Below, in pieces: positions 54,648 through 63,332 of a DNA stretch of 64,000 nt. Source of the stretch: UBA3210 sp963653535. Its GTDB lineage: Bacteria; Bacillota_I; Bacilli_A; RFN20; CAG-449. Below the pieces are notes generated by a model. It was given only the letters and a program-made list of their open reading frames with translations, had not been told where the DNA came from and searched no databases. Location of the stretch: NCBI GenBank assembly GCA_963653535.1, contig CAVJWU010000001.1:58783-122782 (forward strand). The letters run 5' to 3'. How positions within the stretch are numbered: position 1 is the stretch's first letter; every line of letters begins with the position of its first letter. The position numbers and the translations under genes are program-made.

Positions 54648-54744
54648 CTTAAAGTATATAATTGATAACATTAGAACTAAAAAAATAGAGGAACTTTTAC
54701 CTTGGTCTTTAAGCTTACCAAAGGATTTAATAATTAAGAAATAA
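54648..54744 (+). pseudogene. tnpC: IS66 transposase (TnpC) C-terminal fragment
   Basis: In frame up to the TAA at 54742-54744 reads LKYIIDNIRTKKIEELLPWS and SLPKDLIIKK. LLPW near the C-terminus preceded by a helix with R/K-I is characteristic of the C-terminal element of IS66 transposases. All upstream transposase sequence is gone; the IS end abuts it directly at 54647. Confidence 0.55.
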
Positions 54745-54755
54745 TTACCGAATAT

Positions 54756-54786
54756 GCCGGCGTAATTATAAAAGGCCGGCGTTTTT
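54756..54786 (+). terminator. GC-rich terminator after IS66 remnant
   Basis: GCCGGC (54756-54761) and GCCGGC (54775-54780) pair (each is itself palindromic), followed by G and TTTTT. Unusual GC content for this region. Confidence 0.6.
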
Positions 54787-54858
54787 CACCGGATTTAAAC
54801 TTATAACGACAAAAAACTCGGAAAAATCAGGTTTTTTATTCGTGGTCTTGAATTACAG

Positions 54859-54931
54859 AATTGAAAGTTAAGGGTTATAGTTGTAAAATTAACCCATAAC
54901 TTCAAAGGGGAAATCTTTGAAGTTTACAATT
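54859..54931 (+). ncRNA. Structured non-coding stretch of unknown role
   Basis: Two strong hairpins: stem AAGTTA-a-GGGTTA (54865-54877) with TAACCC-a-TAACTT (54890-54902), and ACTTCAAAG (54899-54907) with CTTTGAAGT (54915-54923), enclosed by AATTG (54859-54863) and CAATT (54927-54931). The two hairpins share ACTT (54899-54902), so they are partly mutually exclusive. No coding frame. It could be a leader, a small RNA or an IS end. No family recognised. Confidence 0.4.
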
Positions 54932-55019
54932 AAATCTTCATAATACAATTATTATCTAGCAAACTTTTATAAATTATGCTATATTTTTAAAAAACCTTGC
55001 TCCTTCCGTTATAGTTTGT

Positions 55020-55096
55020 GTTAAGCGCTTTCATGGGGGGGGGTAATGCATATTACACTTTTTATAAGTCTTGGTTTTAAAAATTAAGACTTTTTT
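55020..55096 (+). promoter_or_regulatory. CotH gene leader: cre-like site, G9 tract, palindrome, terminator-like hairpin
   Basis: GTTAAGCGCTTTCA (55020-55033, 12 of 14 cre positions), a run of nine G (55035-55043), palindrome GTAAT-GCAT-ATTAC (55043-55056), then hairpin AAGTCTT (55066-55072) with AAGACTT (55086-55092) followed by TTTTTT. The first part can affect initiation, the last can terminate. Ribosome binding site AAGGAAAGAG precedes the ATG at 55121. Confidence 0.5.
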
Positions 55097-55120
55097 AGTC
55101 GTTTAAGGAAAGAGTGTATT

Positions 55121-57604
55121 ATGAAGAAAAAAAGAATTATTTTATTAGTCTCAGCCTTAGCTTTAAGTTTATGTTCTTGTGGAACTAATACATCTTATGT
55201 GACTGGCCCTCAAGGAGAACAAGGTATTCAAGGTGAGAAGGGAAATGATGGATTAGATGGTTTATCGTTACTCGTTGGAGAAGAAAGTCCTGATAACTCA
55301 CTTGGTAAAAATGGAGATACCTATATTGATACAACTAGTTTTGATTATTATCTAAAGAAGGATGGCACATGGACAAAACTTGGTAATATTAAGGGCAGTG
55401 ATGGTGTCGATGGAGAAAAAGGAGAACAAGGTATTCAAGGTGAAAAGGGAAATGATGGATCAGACGGTCTTTCAATCCTTTCAGGGCAAGGAGAACCTAA
55501 TAATTCACTAGGTAAAGATGGTGATAGCTACATTAATACTTTGACCTTTGATTATTATTTTAAAAATGATGGTGCTTGGACAAAGATAGGAAACATAAAA
55601 GGTTCCGATGGATCTGATGGAGAAAAAGGAGAACAAGGTATCCAGGGCGAAGCAGGTAAAGATGGTACTAATGGTAAATCTGCTTACGATATCTATGTAG
55701 AGAATTATCCAAACTATCCAGGAACAGAAAAGGATTGGATCAGTGATTTAGCGTTAGGTAGACTTGCTGTTACAGTTCATTTTGAAACAAATGGCGGAAG
55801 TGAATTAGAAGATCTTACTTACTGCAAGGGTGAGGAAGTATATACATCGGATTTCAAAACACCAACTAAAGAAGATTTTACATTTACTAATTGGTATATT
55901 GATGATAGTTATACAACAGCAGTTAGTGAATCATTTGTAGCTCTTAATGATATTACTTTATATGCTTCTTATGAAGAAACTAGTCATTCTAAAGGTGAAC
56001 TAATCTCTATATCAACTACATCAGTAGAAGATGTATCTTGTGCTGGTTTATTTACATGTAAATATTGTGGGGAAGAATATTATGATTCGATAACTTATAG
56101 TGATATTGGCGTTCCTGTAATATGTCTTGATGGAGATCTTACAGGTATATCTAAAACAAATGAGGTTAAGATTACATCTTCATATGATAATGGTGATACT
56201 AGTTTTGATTGCGATGCAACTTTAAAAGTACAAGGGTCTAGTTCAGCAGGTTATCCTAAGAAAAATTATAATATTAAATTTTATAAGAGTGGATCAAATT
56301 ATTCAAAGAAGAATAAAGTAGAACTAATAGAAGGTTATGGTAAACAAAGTAAATATACATTAAAAGCTAACTATGTTGATTATTCAGAAGTTCGTAATAA
56401 TGTATCAGGTGATATTTGGGGAGATATTGTAAGAGCAAGACAAACTCAAAATGAATTAAGTGCCCTACCTAACGGAGGAGCTGTTGATGGATATCCTGTT
56501 TTAGTATTTCAAAATGGTTTATATCAAGGACTATATACTTTAAATACTCCTAAGAATGAAATCATGTTTGGTATGACAGATGAAACTGTTAAACAAGCAA
56601 TTATTAGTACTAATACGTGGAATGATTCAGTTGCTTTAAGAGAAAATATTGCATCTAACTGGTCTAATGGATGGGAGATAGAATATTGTTCTACTGAAGA
56701 TGATGAAACTCTAGGAACGTCTTGGGTAGCATCTAGCTTTAATGAATTTATGAATTTCTTAAATAATAATGATGGGGATTCTTTAAAGGAAGGCCTTAGT
56801 AATTATGTTGATATAGAAGCGGCGATCGATACATTAATTTTTACCTCATTTATTTATGCTGGTGATAATACTTCTAAGAATATGTTATGGGCTACTTATG
56901 ACGGCGTAAAATGGATTCCTAGTATGTATGATATGGATGGAACTTGGGGAATGGTTTGGGATGGATCATTTAAATATGATGCATCTGATGCTTGGTTCCC
57001 TTATACAGGTAATAACCTATGGAATAAGATATGGACTAATTATCATGATGAAGTAGTAGAAAGATATCAAGAACTTAGAAATAGCGCTTTATCACTAAAT
57101 AATATAAGCCAAAAGTTCTCTTCCTTCTTTGATTTTATTCCTGATATGCTTTATGAAGCAGAATCTAATAAGTGGACTAGCGTTCCAAGCCAAAAGATTA
57201 ATAATGAAACTCAAATTATGTCTTGGCTTGTTACAAGAGTAAGAACAATGGATTCATTCTTTGGTGTAACAGTAAATGATTCAGCATTCAAGGCTACATT
57301 TAGTATTGATAATAATAGTTCTATAGAAATATATAAGTCTCAGGATTATACTCCTAAAGGTGATTATAGTTTAGTAACAGTAGCAAGAAATTCTGATACT
57401 AATTTAATTGATGGATCGGGAGATGGACAAATTAACTTTAAGGTAGTTGTTCCTGATGGGTACAAGATAGATACTATTACAGTTAATGGTACTTATAAGA
57501 ATTTAAAAGGTCCTGAAGACACAGGAGTAGATAATACTTATAGAATTACTAAAGTTAAGAGTGATTTAGAAGTTATTGTTACTTTAGTTAAAATAGATGA
57601 ATAA
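55121..57604 (+). CDS. Collagen-like, InlB-repeat, CotH-kinase-like lipoprotein
   Basis: An 827-residue surface lipoprotein (lipobox ALSLCSC, Cys about residue 19-20). Three collagen-like Gly-X-Y blocks (GPQGEQGIQGEKGNDGLDG; about residues 29-47, 98-121, 165-190) alternate with a repeated module (GDTYIDTTSFDYYLKKDGTW). An InlB/Flg_new-like domain (TVHFETNGGSELEDLTY) follows at about 223-290. A CotH-kinase-like domain (QGSSSAGYPKKNYNIKFYK, then SMYDMDGTWGM) spans about 340-740, then a beta domain. CotH proteins phosphorylate exported proteins; the Asp in DMDGTWG and the Lys in KKNY fit the ATP site. Terminator follows. Confidence 0.85.
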   Translation: MKKKRIILLVSALALSLCSCGTNTSYVTGPQGEQGIQGEKGNDGLDGLSLLVGEESPDNSLGKNGDTYIDTTSFDYYLKKDGTWTKLGNIKGSDGVDGEKGEQGIQGEKGNDGSDGLSILSGQGEPNNSLGKDGDSYINTLTFDYYFKNDGAWTKIGNIKGSDGSDGEKGEQGIQGEAGKDGTNGKSAYDIYVENYPNYPGTEKDWISDLALGRLAVTVHFETNGGSELEDLTYCKGEEVYTSDFKTPTKEDFTFTNWYIDDSYTTAVSESFVALNDITLYASYEETSHSKGELISISTTSVEDVSCAGLFTCKYCGEEYYDSITYSDIGVPVICLDGDLTGISKTNEVKITSSYDNGDTSFDCDATLKVQGSSSAGYPKKNYNIKFYKSGSNYSKKNKVELIEGYGKQSKYTLKANYVDYSEVRNNVSGDIWGDIVRARQTQNELSALPNGGAVDGYPVLVFQNGLYQGLYTLNTPKNEIMFGMTDETVKQAIISTNTWNDSVALRENIASNWSNGWEIEYCSTEDDETLGTSWVASSFNEFMNFLNNNDGDSLKEGLSNYVDIEAAIDTLIFTSFIYAGDNTSKNMLWATYDGVKWIPSMYDMDGTWGMVWDGSFKYDASDAWFPYTGNNLWNKIWTNYHDEVVERYQELRNSALSLNNISQKFSSFFDFIPDMLYEAESNKWTSVPSQKINNETQIMSWLVTRVRTMDSFFGVTVNDSAFKATFSIDNNSSIEIYKSQDYTPKGDYSLVTVARNSDTNLIDGSGDGQINFKVVVPDGYKIDTITVNGTYKNLKGPEDTGVDNTYRITKVKSDLEVIVTLVKIDE

Positions 57605-57624
57605 ATTTTAATGATAGTATTTTT

Positions 57625-57662
57625 AAGCCAGGTTTCCTATAAAAAGGATGCTTGGCTTTTTT
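57625..57662 (+). terminator. Intrinsic terminator after CotH gene
   Basis: AAGCCAGG/CTTGGCTT stem with an inner TTTCC/GGATG part, followed by TTTTTTG. Confidence 0.8.
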
Positions 57663-57707
57663 GAATTAGTTTTATTTAGATATTGAAAAGAACTGAAAGT
57701 TTATAAT

Positions 57708-57959
57708 ATGGTTTTTAATGGTTTACTAATTCGTAAAAGAGTTGAAACAAATAAAGTCTCTAGCGGTATTGATAAGATGCATATTAACAGAAATGGCTTT
57801 AGAGTTATAATTTGGAAACAGTGGAAAGTTACTATAAAGCAGATAGAGGCTCTAGTTCAATTAAAAATTGATGGAGAAGAAGCCAAGGGATTAACCTAAT
57901 ATAGTAGAAGTTATCAATTCATCTCTCATTCTTGCATATTGCAAAGAGAAATCTAAAAT
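57708..57959 (+). pseudogene. Group II intron reverse transcriptase/maturase C-terminal remnant
   Basis: The frame reads GFRVIIWKQWKVTIKQIEAL and then LVQLKIDGEEAKGLT, stop, then in the same frame YSRSYQFISHSCILQREI. The pattern R-x-x-I-W-K-Q-W-K...K-x-x-L...L-G-x-x...N-S-R-x-Y-W is the maturase/X domain end of group II intron proteins, whose final part is RKGYWRIS.S.IL. Internal stop at 57897-57899 and missing RT domain show it is a fragment. The intron RNA ends (domain V) were not found. Confidence 0.55.
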
Positions 57960-57970
57960 GCACTACTAAA

Positions 57971-57997
57971 AAGAGGGCTTTTGAAATAAGCCCTCTT
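57971..57997 (-). terminator. Intrinsic terminator on minus strand
   Basis: AAGAGGGCTT (57971-57980) with AAGCCCTCTT (57988-57997). On the minus strand it is followed by TTTTTAG, so it could end the nup operon; on the plus strand there is no T-run. The bases 58000-58165 hold no recognised gene. Confidence 0.55.
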
Positions 57998-58169
57998 GAA
58001 TACTATCTAAAAGAGATAGCATAGATATTTGTTTAAATAGTTGTATGTAAAATACCACACATAAGGTGGTGTGAGAGTGAAGAAGTTATTTTTCACTATC
58101 AACATGATACCTTATAAAAAACTAGTATAATGGTTATAATTTGATTTATGAATAATCATGTTACTTTTA

Positions 58170-59147
58170 TTAACGATCTTCTCTAAAGTAAGATAATCCA
58201 AGAGAAGAAGGTGGTTGGACGGATTTTTTTCCAACAATTGATGTAACGATTAAAACAATAATTGTTACTAGATATGGTAATAATGAAATGAGGTTTTTTT
58301 CAACTGTTGAAATACCAGTAATATAAGTAGGAAGAACATATAATAAACCAAATAAGATACTTCCTCCGATGGCAATAAGAGGTTTCCAACATGAGAAGAT
58401 AACTAAGGCTAATGCTAACCAACCAAATGCTTGAATAGTTGAAGAATTTTCCCAGCTTCCTCCGACATACCCCATGACGTAATATAAGCCTCCAATTCCA
58501 GCGATGGAAGAACCGATGATAATCGCGGCATATTTATATTTACTAGTAGGAATACCAGCCGCATCCGCGGTTGCTGGATTTTCTCCAACGGCACGTAAAT
58601 TTAATCCGATACGAGATTTTTTTAATAAAAGATGTGCCGCGATGGCTAGACCAATCGCGATAAATGCGACAAATGAATAATTAATAAAGATATTTCCAAA
58701 TGAAGATAAATAATCACCAAAAGGTAGATGATAATTAAATACCTTTGAAGCATATGAGAAATTTGTCTTATTGACGCGGTCTGATAAGAAGAAATCAGTT
58801 AGACCGGCGCCAAATGTAGTTAAAGCTAAACCTGTAACGTTTTGATTACCTTTTAATGTAACACAGATAAAGGCATAAATTAATCCTCCAAAAGAAGAGA
58901 AGATAACACTGAAGAGGAGGGAAAAGAAGATAATTAAGAACCAAGAAGCATTTTCTGGATTAGAAGTATACCAACTCATAACAATAGATATACCAATACA
59001 GCCTCCTAAAGTTCCCATACACATAATGCCAGGAATACCTAAGTTGAGGTGACCAGCTTTTTCTGTAATTGTTTCTCCTAAACAACCATATAAGAAGACA
59101 ATAGCGATGGCAATTGCACTAGGTAAAATAGTATTAAAGAATTGCAT
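58170..59147 (-). CDS. nupQ: Nucleoside ABC transporter permease, NupQ/YufQ type
   Basis: A 325-residue branched-chain-type (BPD_transp_2) permease with nine or ten helices. Conserved features are TITEKAGHLNLGIPGIMCMG near the N-terminus and ENPATADAAGIPTSKYKY (EAA-like ATPase-docking loop) near residue 188. With the upstream permease and ATPase it forms a CUT2-like nucleoside importer; B. subtilis NupNOPQ carries guanosine. Starts 1 base after the previous gene. Confidence 0.85.
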   Translation of the reverse strand: MQFFNTILPSAIAIAIVFLYGCLGETITEKAGHLNLGIPGIMCMGTLGGCIGISIVMSWYTSNPENASWFLIIFFSLLFSVIFSSFGGLIYAFICVTLKGNQNVTGLALTTFGAGLTDFFLSDRVNKTNFSYASKVFNYHLPFGDYLSSFGNIFINYSFVAFIAIGLAIAAHLLLKKSRIGLNLRAVGENPATADAAGIPTSKYKYAAIIIGSSIAGIGGLYYVMGYVGGSWENSSTIQAFGWLALALVIFSCWKPLIAIGGSILFGLLYVLPTYITGISTVEKNLISLLPYLVTIIVLIVTSIVGKKSVQPPSSLGLSYFREDR

Positions 59148-59148
59148 A

Positions 59149-60273
59149 TTATTTTACCTCCTTGGATAAACCTTCATTAGAAGGATTATCATCTACTTTC
59201 TTTTCTTTTTTTCTAAAGACAACTTTATAATTTACAAAGAATTCAAAGGCAATGATTAAGAAATACATAACTCCGAGAACAATTTGTCCTCCAGCAGTAG
59301 AAGTAATACCGAATGTTGTTTGAACTTGTGACATTCCTCGATTTAAGAAAGTGATTAAGAATGAAGTTAACAACATATATAAAGGATTAAATTGACCTAA
59401 CCAAGTCGCCATAATTGCAGTAAAACCTAAGTTATTCGCAGAATTAGTTGTAATAGAGAAATCGATGCTACCAGCGATTAATAAACCGACAAGTCCTGAA
59501 ATCGCGCCGGAAAGAATTAATGTTCTAATGATAACCTTTTTTACGTTAATTCCGACGTATCTAGCAGTATTTTTTGATTCACCAACAACTGCAAGTTCAT
59601 AACCATGTTTAGTATATTTTAAATAGACAAACATAATTCCTAACATAATTAAACTAATGATAATTGGTAAGACATATTCGTTACCAATCACAGGTAAATG
59701 ACCATATTGAATTTGAGGAAGAGTTTGAGATCCATTTTTAACAGCTATCGCTAAAAAAACAGATACAAGTCCGACGGCAATATAATTTAGCATTAAAGTA
59801 AATAATGATTCGTTTGTATTAAAATAAGCTTTGAAGATAGCAGGGATTATAGCCCATAAAATACCTAAACCGACGGAAGATATAATCATACACAAGATAA
59901 TGATTGGATTAGGAACTCCTGCCGCGCCCATATAATACATACAGATTATCGCCCCTAGACAACTCATTAAGATTTGTCCATTTCCTCCAAGATTCCAATA
60001 TTTCATTTTAAATGCTGGAACTAAGCTTAAACCGACGAGTAATAATAAAGATAATTCTCTTAACATTCTCCATACTCTTTTTGGAGTACCGAAGTTACCG
60101 GCGAATAATTCACCAATTACTTCAATTGGATTCGCTCCAGCAATAGTTAACATAAATAAGCAACAAAAGAGAAAACCTAAAATGATTGATGAAGATTTAA
60201 TAATTAATAACTTTTTAAAATTTAAATCTGTTCTTTTTATGATGTGAAACAAAGGTTCTTTTTTTTCAGCCAT
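59149..60273 (-). CDS. nupP: Nucleoside ABC transporter permease, NupP/YufP type
   Basis: A 374-residue permease of the same family, with the docking loop VVGESKNTARYVGINVKKVI (residues about 230-249) and a charged C-terminus. A GTG at 60291 lies within the ribosome binding site GAGGAGG, so the ATG at 60273 is the start (MAEKKEPLFHI). It is larger than NupQ because of an additional N-terminal segment. It follows the ATPase gene by 1 base. Confidence 0.85.
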   Translation of the reverse strand: MAEKKEPLFHIIKRTDLNFKKLLIIKSSSIILGFLFCCLFMLTIAGANPIEVIGELFAGNFGTPKRVWRMLRELSLLLLVGLSLVPAFKMKYWNLGGNGQILMSCLGAIICMYYMGAAGVPNPIIILCMIISSVGLGILWAIIPAIFKAYFNTNESLFTLMLNYIAVGLVSVFLAIAVKNGSQTLPQIQYGHLPVIGNEYVLPIIISLIMLGIMFVYLKYTKHGYELAVVGESKNTARYVGINVKKVIIRTLILSGAISGLVGLLIAGSIDFSITTNSANNLGFTAIMATWLGQFNPLYMLLTSFLITFLNRGMSQVQTTFGITSTAGGQIVLGVMYFLIIAFEFFVNYKVVFRKKEKKVDDNPSNEGLSKEVK

Positions 60274-60274
60274 A

Positions 60275-61819
60275 TTATTTTGCCTCCTCACTTAAGTTAG
60301 TCATTAAATAACCAACTTTTTCTTTTGTTGTTGTTCTTGCATTTAGAATACCATTTACTTTACCTTGACATAAGACAAGAATTCGATCACATAAAGCTAA
60401 GATAACATCAAGATCTTCACCGACATAAATTACCGAAGCACCTTTTCTTTTTTGTTCATCAAGTAAATTATAAATTAAATATGATGAATTAATATCTAAA
60501 CCACGAACTGGATAAGCACACATTAATACTTTTGGTGAAGAAGCAATTTCTCTACCAACTAATAACTTTTGAACGTTACCACCTGATAATTTTCTAATAG
60601 GGACATATTCATTTTCCGTTTTAACATCTAAATCGTGAATTGTTTTTAAAGCGAGTTCTTGAGGATTATGACGATTGACAAAAAAGTTATGGCCTTTTCT
60701 AAAACTTCTTAATAACATGTTATCGATAATGGACATGTTGCCGACTAAACCCATTCCTAAACGATCTTCAGGAACGAAAGATAATCTAACACCAAGTTCA
60801 CGAATTTGACGTGGTGATTTGTTTCTCAAGTCGACTTTTTCTTCGTTTTTGTCTGGATCAAAATAAGTAATATCACCAGATTCAAGTTTTAATAAACCGG
60901 CGATTGATTCAAGAATTTCTTTTTGCCCTGAACCAGAAATTCCGGCAATACCGAGAATTTCGCCGCCTTTTGCGACAAATGATACATCATCTAAAACAAG
61001 GCGACCATCGGAATTTCGATAAGATAGATTATTGACTAATAAACGATTAGTAGGATTACTTACTTCACTACGATCGATGTTAAGTTCAATTTTTTTACCG
61101 ACCATCATTTCAGTTAATTCATCTTCAGTTGTATCTTTAGTTAAAACTGTCGCGATATATTCACCTTTTCTTAAAACAATGACTCGAGATGAGATTTCCA
61201 TAACTTCATTTAATTTGTGAGTGATGATAATAATTGATTTACCATCTTCTTTCATATTTCTTAAAATTTGGAATAATTTAGTAATTTCTAATGGTGTTAA
61301 TACTGCGGTAGGTTCATCTAAAATAAGAACATTCGCTCCACGATAGAGAACTTTAATAATTTCTAAAGTTTGCTTTTCAGAAACTGACATATTATAGACT
61401 TTTTCATCTAAATCGAGGACAAAGCCATATTTATTTAATATTTCTTGTACGATTATTCTTGCGTTTTTGATTTTTGCTCTTTCTTTATCTTTAATACCTA
61501 AGACGATATTTTCTAAAGCAGTGAATGTATCAATTAATTTAAAGTGTTGATAAACCATACCAATACCATAATTAAATGCATCACGTGGTGAAAGGATATT
61601 AACGACATTACCATGAACTAATATTTGGCCTTCATCTTGACGATAAATTCCTGAAAGAATATTCATTAATGTTGTTTTTCCTGAACCATTTTCACCTAGT
61701 AAAGCGACAATTTCACCTTGATAAATATCAAAAGAGATGTTTTTATTCGCAACATTAGATCCAAATCTTTTAGTAATATTCATAAAAGAGATATTAACAT
61801 TGTTTTTATTTTCTTCCAT
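60275..61819 (-). CDS. nupO: Nucleoside ABC transporter, double ATPase subunit
   Basis: A 514-residue sugar-type ATPase with two fused ABC domains. The N-terminal half has Walker A GENGSGKTT and Walker B ILDEPTAVLTPLE; its signature is VSEKQ, typical of this group. The C-terminal half has the degenerate Walker A GISGSGQKE, signature LSGGNVQK and Walker B-like VLMCAYPVRGLD. Such asymmetry is normal for NupO/YufO and RbsA-type proteins. It energises import through the two permeases. It sits downstream of the BMP gene after a hairpin (61845-61870). Confidence 0.9.
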   Translation of the reverse strand: MEENKNNVNISFMNITKRFGSNVANKNISFDIYQGEIVALLGENGSGKTTLMNILSGIYRQDEGQILVHGNVVNILSPRDAFNYGIGMVYQHFKLIDTFTALENIVLGIKDKERAKIKNARIIVQEILNKYGFVLDLDEKVYNMSVSEKQTLEIIKVLYRGANVLILDEPTAVLTPLEITKLFQILRNMKEDGKSIIIITHKLNEVMEISSRVIVLRKGEYIATVLTKDTTEDELTEMMVGKKIELNIDRSEVSNPTNRLLVNNLSYRNSDGRLVLDDVSFVAKGGEILGIAGISGSGQKEILESIAGLLKLESGDITYFDPDKNEEKVDLRNKSPRQIRELGVRLSFVPEDRLGMGLVGNMSIIDNMLLRSFRKGHNFFVNRHNPQELALKTIHDLDVKTENEYVPIRKLSGGNVQKLLVGREIASSPKVLMCAYPVRGLDINSSYLIYNLLDEQKRKGASVIYVGEDLDVILALCDRILVLCQGKVNGILNARTTTKEKVGYLMTNLSEEAK

Positions 61820-61844
61820 TGATAGACTCCTTTAAAAGTAAATA

Positions 61845-61870
61845 CCCAAGAGCTTATTCAGCCCTTGGGC
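61845..61870 (-). promoter_or_regulatory. Intercistronic hairpin between BMP and ATPase genes
   Basis: CCCAAGAGC and GCCCTTGGG pair across TTATTCA. On the minus strand it reads GCCCAAGGGC..GCTCTTGGGT then ATTTACTTTT, a weak terminator that could lower expression of the ATPase/permeases relative to the binding protein, a common arrangement. Confidence 0.6.
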
Positions 61871-61887
61871 GTATTTATTAAATTTTA

Positions 61888-63099
61888 TTAGTTACCTGAA
61901 CTTAATTCAGTAATACCATCAATTCTAACATCAAAATATGGTGCAGAACGATATTCAGATTCAGCAAAATATGTAACACCGTTTTCTGTTTTAATAACTT
62001 GTGTATCAGGTGTATAATCTGCATCTGTATCAACATCAGCTTTATATGATGTTAAATGAGCACCTTTAACAGTGAATTTAGAACAATCGAATACTTTTAA
62101 AGAACCATTTTTAATTTTTGTATGAACTTCTTTTAATTTTTCTTCTGTGCCAGAAACTGCTGCTTTACTACCAGGAGTAACTAAACAAACAGAACCATCA
62201 TAAATAGAAGAACCTAATGTACCAGTATAATCAGTAGGAATTTCTGTACCATTAAGAACTGCATCAATGCAAAGTTCAAAATATGGTTGCCAGTTAATTT
62301 TACTTGAAATGACATATGTATTTGGGCCGGCACTTTCGGTAGAACCATTATATGAGATATTTGGAACACCAGCTTCTTCACAAGCAGTAGGAGCACCTAA
62401 AGAGTCTGCGTGTTGAGAAATAATAGAGCAACCTCTATTAATTAATGATTTAGCTGCATTCTTTTCTGCTGTTTCATCGTACCAAGAGTTAGTATATGAA
62501 ACTTCCATTGTAACATCAGAAACAATTGATTGAACGCCTAAGAAATATGATGTATAACCAGATACAACTTCTGCATATGGGAAAGCACCAACATAACCTA
62601 TTTTCTTAGATGTAGATGCATTTTTTGAAATCATATCTTGTAATTTTAAACCAGCTGCGACACCTGCAAGATATCTACCTTCGTAAATAGATGCGAATGC
62701 GTTGTGGAAATTAGAAACTTTTTCTGTATGAGCCATTGTACCAGTTGCATGAGCAAATTGGACATCGCTTGCTTTTTTCGCGGATGCGAGTAAATGAGAT
62801 TCATGACCAAATGAATCGGCAAAAATGAACTTACAACCTTGATCTACTAAATCATCTGCTTCTTCAGTAACTTTTGCACTTTCAGGAATACCTGTTTTGA
62901 TGATTGCTGTGACGCCTTTAGCATTACATGCTGCATTAAAAGCATCAATGAAGTTTTTATCATAAGTAGAGTTTGAATCGTGTAAAGCGATTAAACCAAC
63001 TTTGACATTCTTGTTACTTGAATTACAGCTAGCTAATGAGACTGCACCAGTAACAGAAAGTAATGAAACTAGTAAGATCGTTTTGAGTGTGTTTTTCAT
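61888..63099 (-). CDS. nupN: BMP/PnrA-family nucleoside-binding lipoprotein
   Basis: A 403-residue substrate-binding lipoprotein of the BMP (PnrA, Med/BmpA) family. Signal peptide with lipobox VSLASC (Cys at residue 25) and mature part VGLIALHDSNSTYDKNFIDA; family motifs are QVQFAHATG-like strand (VQFAHATGTM), IGYVGAFPY and GCSIISQHAD. PnrA-type proteins bind purine nucleosides. It is the first gene after the guanine riboswitch. Ribosome binding site AAAGGAG. Confidence 0.85.
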   Translation of the reverse strand: MKNTLKTILLVSLLSVTGAVSLASCNSSNKNVKVGLIALHDSNSTYDKNFIDAFNAACNAKGVTAIIKTGIPESAKVTEEADDLVDQGCKFIFADSFGHESHLLASAKKASDVQFAHATGTMAHTEKVSNFHNAFASIYEGRYLAGVAAGLKLQDMISKNASTSKKIGYVGAFPYAEVVSGYTSYFLGVQSIVSDVTMEVSYTNSWYDETAEKNAAKSLINRGCSIISQHADSLGAPTACEEAGVPNISYNGSTESAGPNTYVISSKINWQPYFELCIDAVLNGTEIPTDYTGTLGSSIYDGSVCLVTPGSKAAVSGTEEKLKEVHTKIKNGSLKVFDCSKFTVKGAHLTSYKADVDTDADYTPDTQVIKTENGVTYFAESEYRSAPYFDVRIDGITELSSGN

Positions 63100-63180
63100 A
63101 TATTATTTCTTTCTCCTTTTTTCCTAAAAGCAAAAAGAAAGTCTATTATAAAGACATATTCATACGATATATTGACTTTA

Positions 63181-63245
63181 TTCGTAGTGCTGAATTATAC
63201 GGTTCAGCGTAGAGACTTTCCCACCAATTAGGGTAATTATACGAA
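63181..63245 (-). ncRNA. Guanine-type purine riboswitch
   Basis: On the minus strand (5' at 63245): P1 TTCGTA / TACGAA (63240-63245 with 63181-63186), then TATAAT, P2 around ACCC / GGG with loop AATTGGT, TCTAC, P3 GCTGAA / TTCAGC with loop containing CCGTA, and ACTACG. The GG of loop 2 can pair with the CC of loop 3, as in the purine aptamer kissing loops. The C in CACTACG at the ligand-discriminating position predicts guanine or hypoxanthine rather than adenine. It precedes the BMP nucleoside transporter gene, consistent with feedback on nucleoside uptake. The expression platform (63120-63180, with a possible AAAGTC/GACTTT terminator and T-run) is only partly clear. Confidence 0.85.
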
Positions 63246-63311
63246 ATTGCCGACTATCATCGACAAGTTAAATATAAGGTATTTTTTTTCTAAATAATAG
63301 ACTTAAATTTA

Positions 63312-63325
63312 TGAAAGCGATTTCA
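63312..63325. promoter_or_regulatory. CcpA cre site
   Basis: TGAAAGCGATTTCA matches TGWAANCGNTNWCA at all positions. It lies just after the xpt stop codon (63333, minus strand) and upstream of the riboswitch, overlapping a TTGAAA that could be a -35 box. Suggests catabolite control of the nup genes. Confidence 0.65.
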
Positions 63326-63332
63326 AATAATT

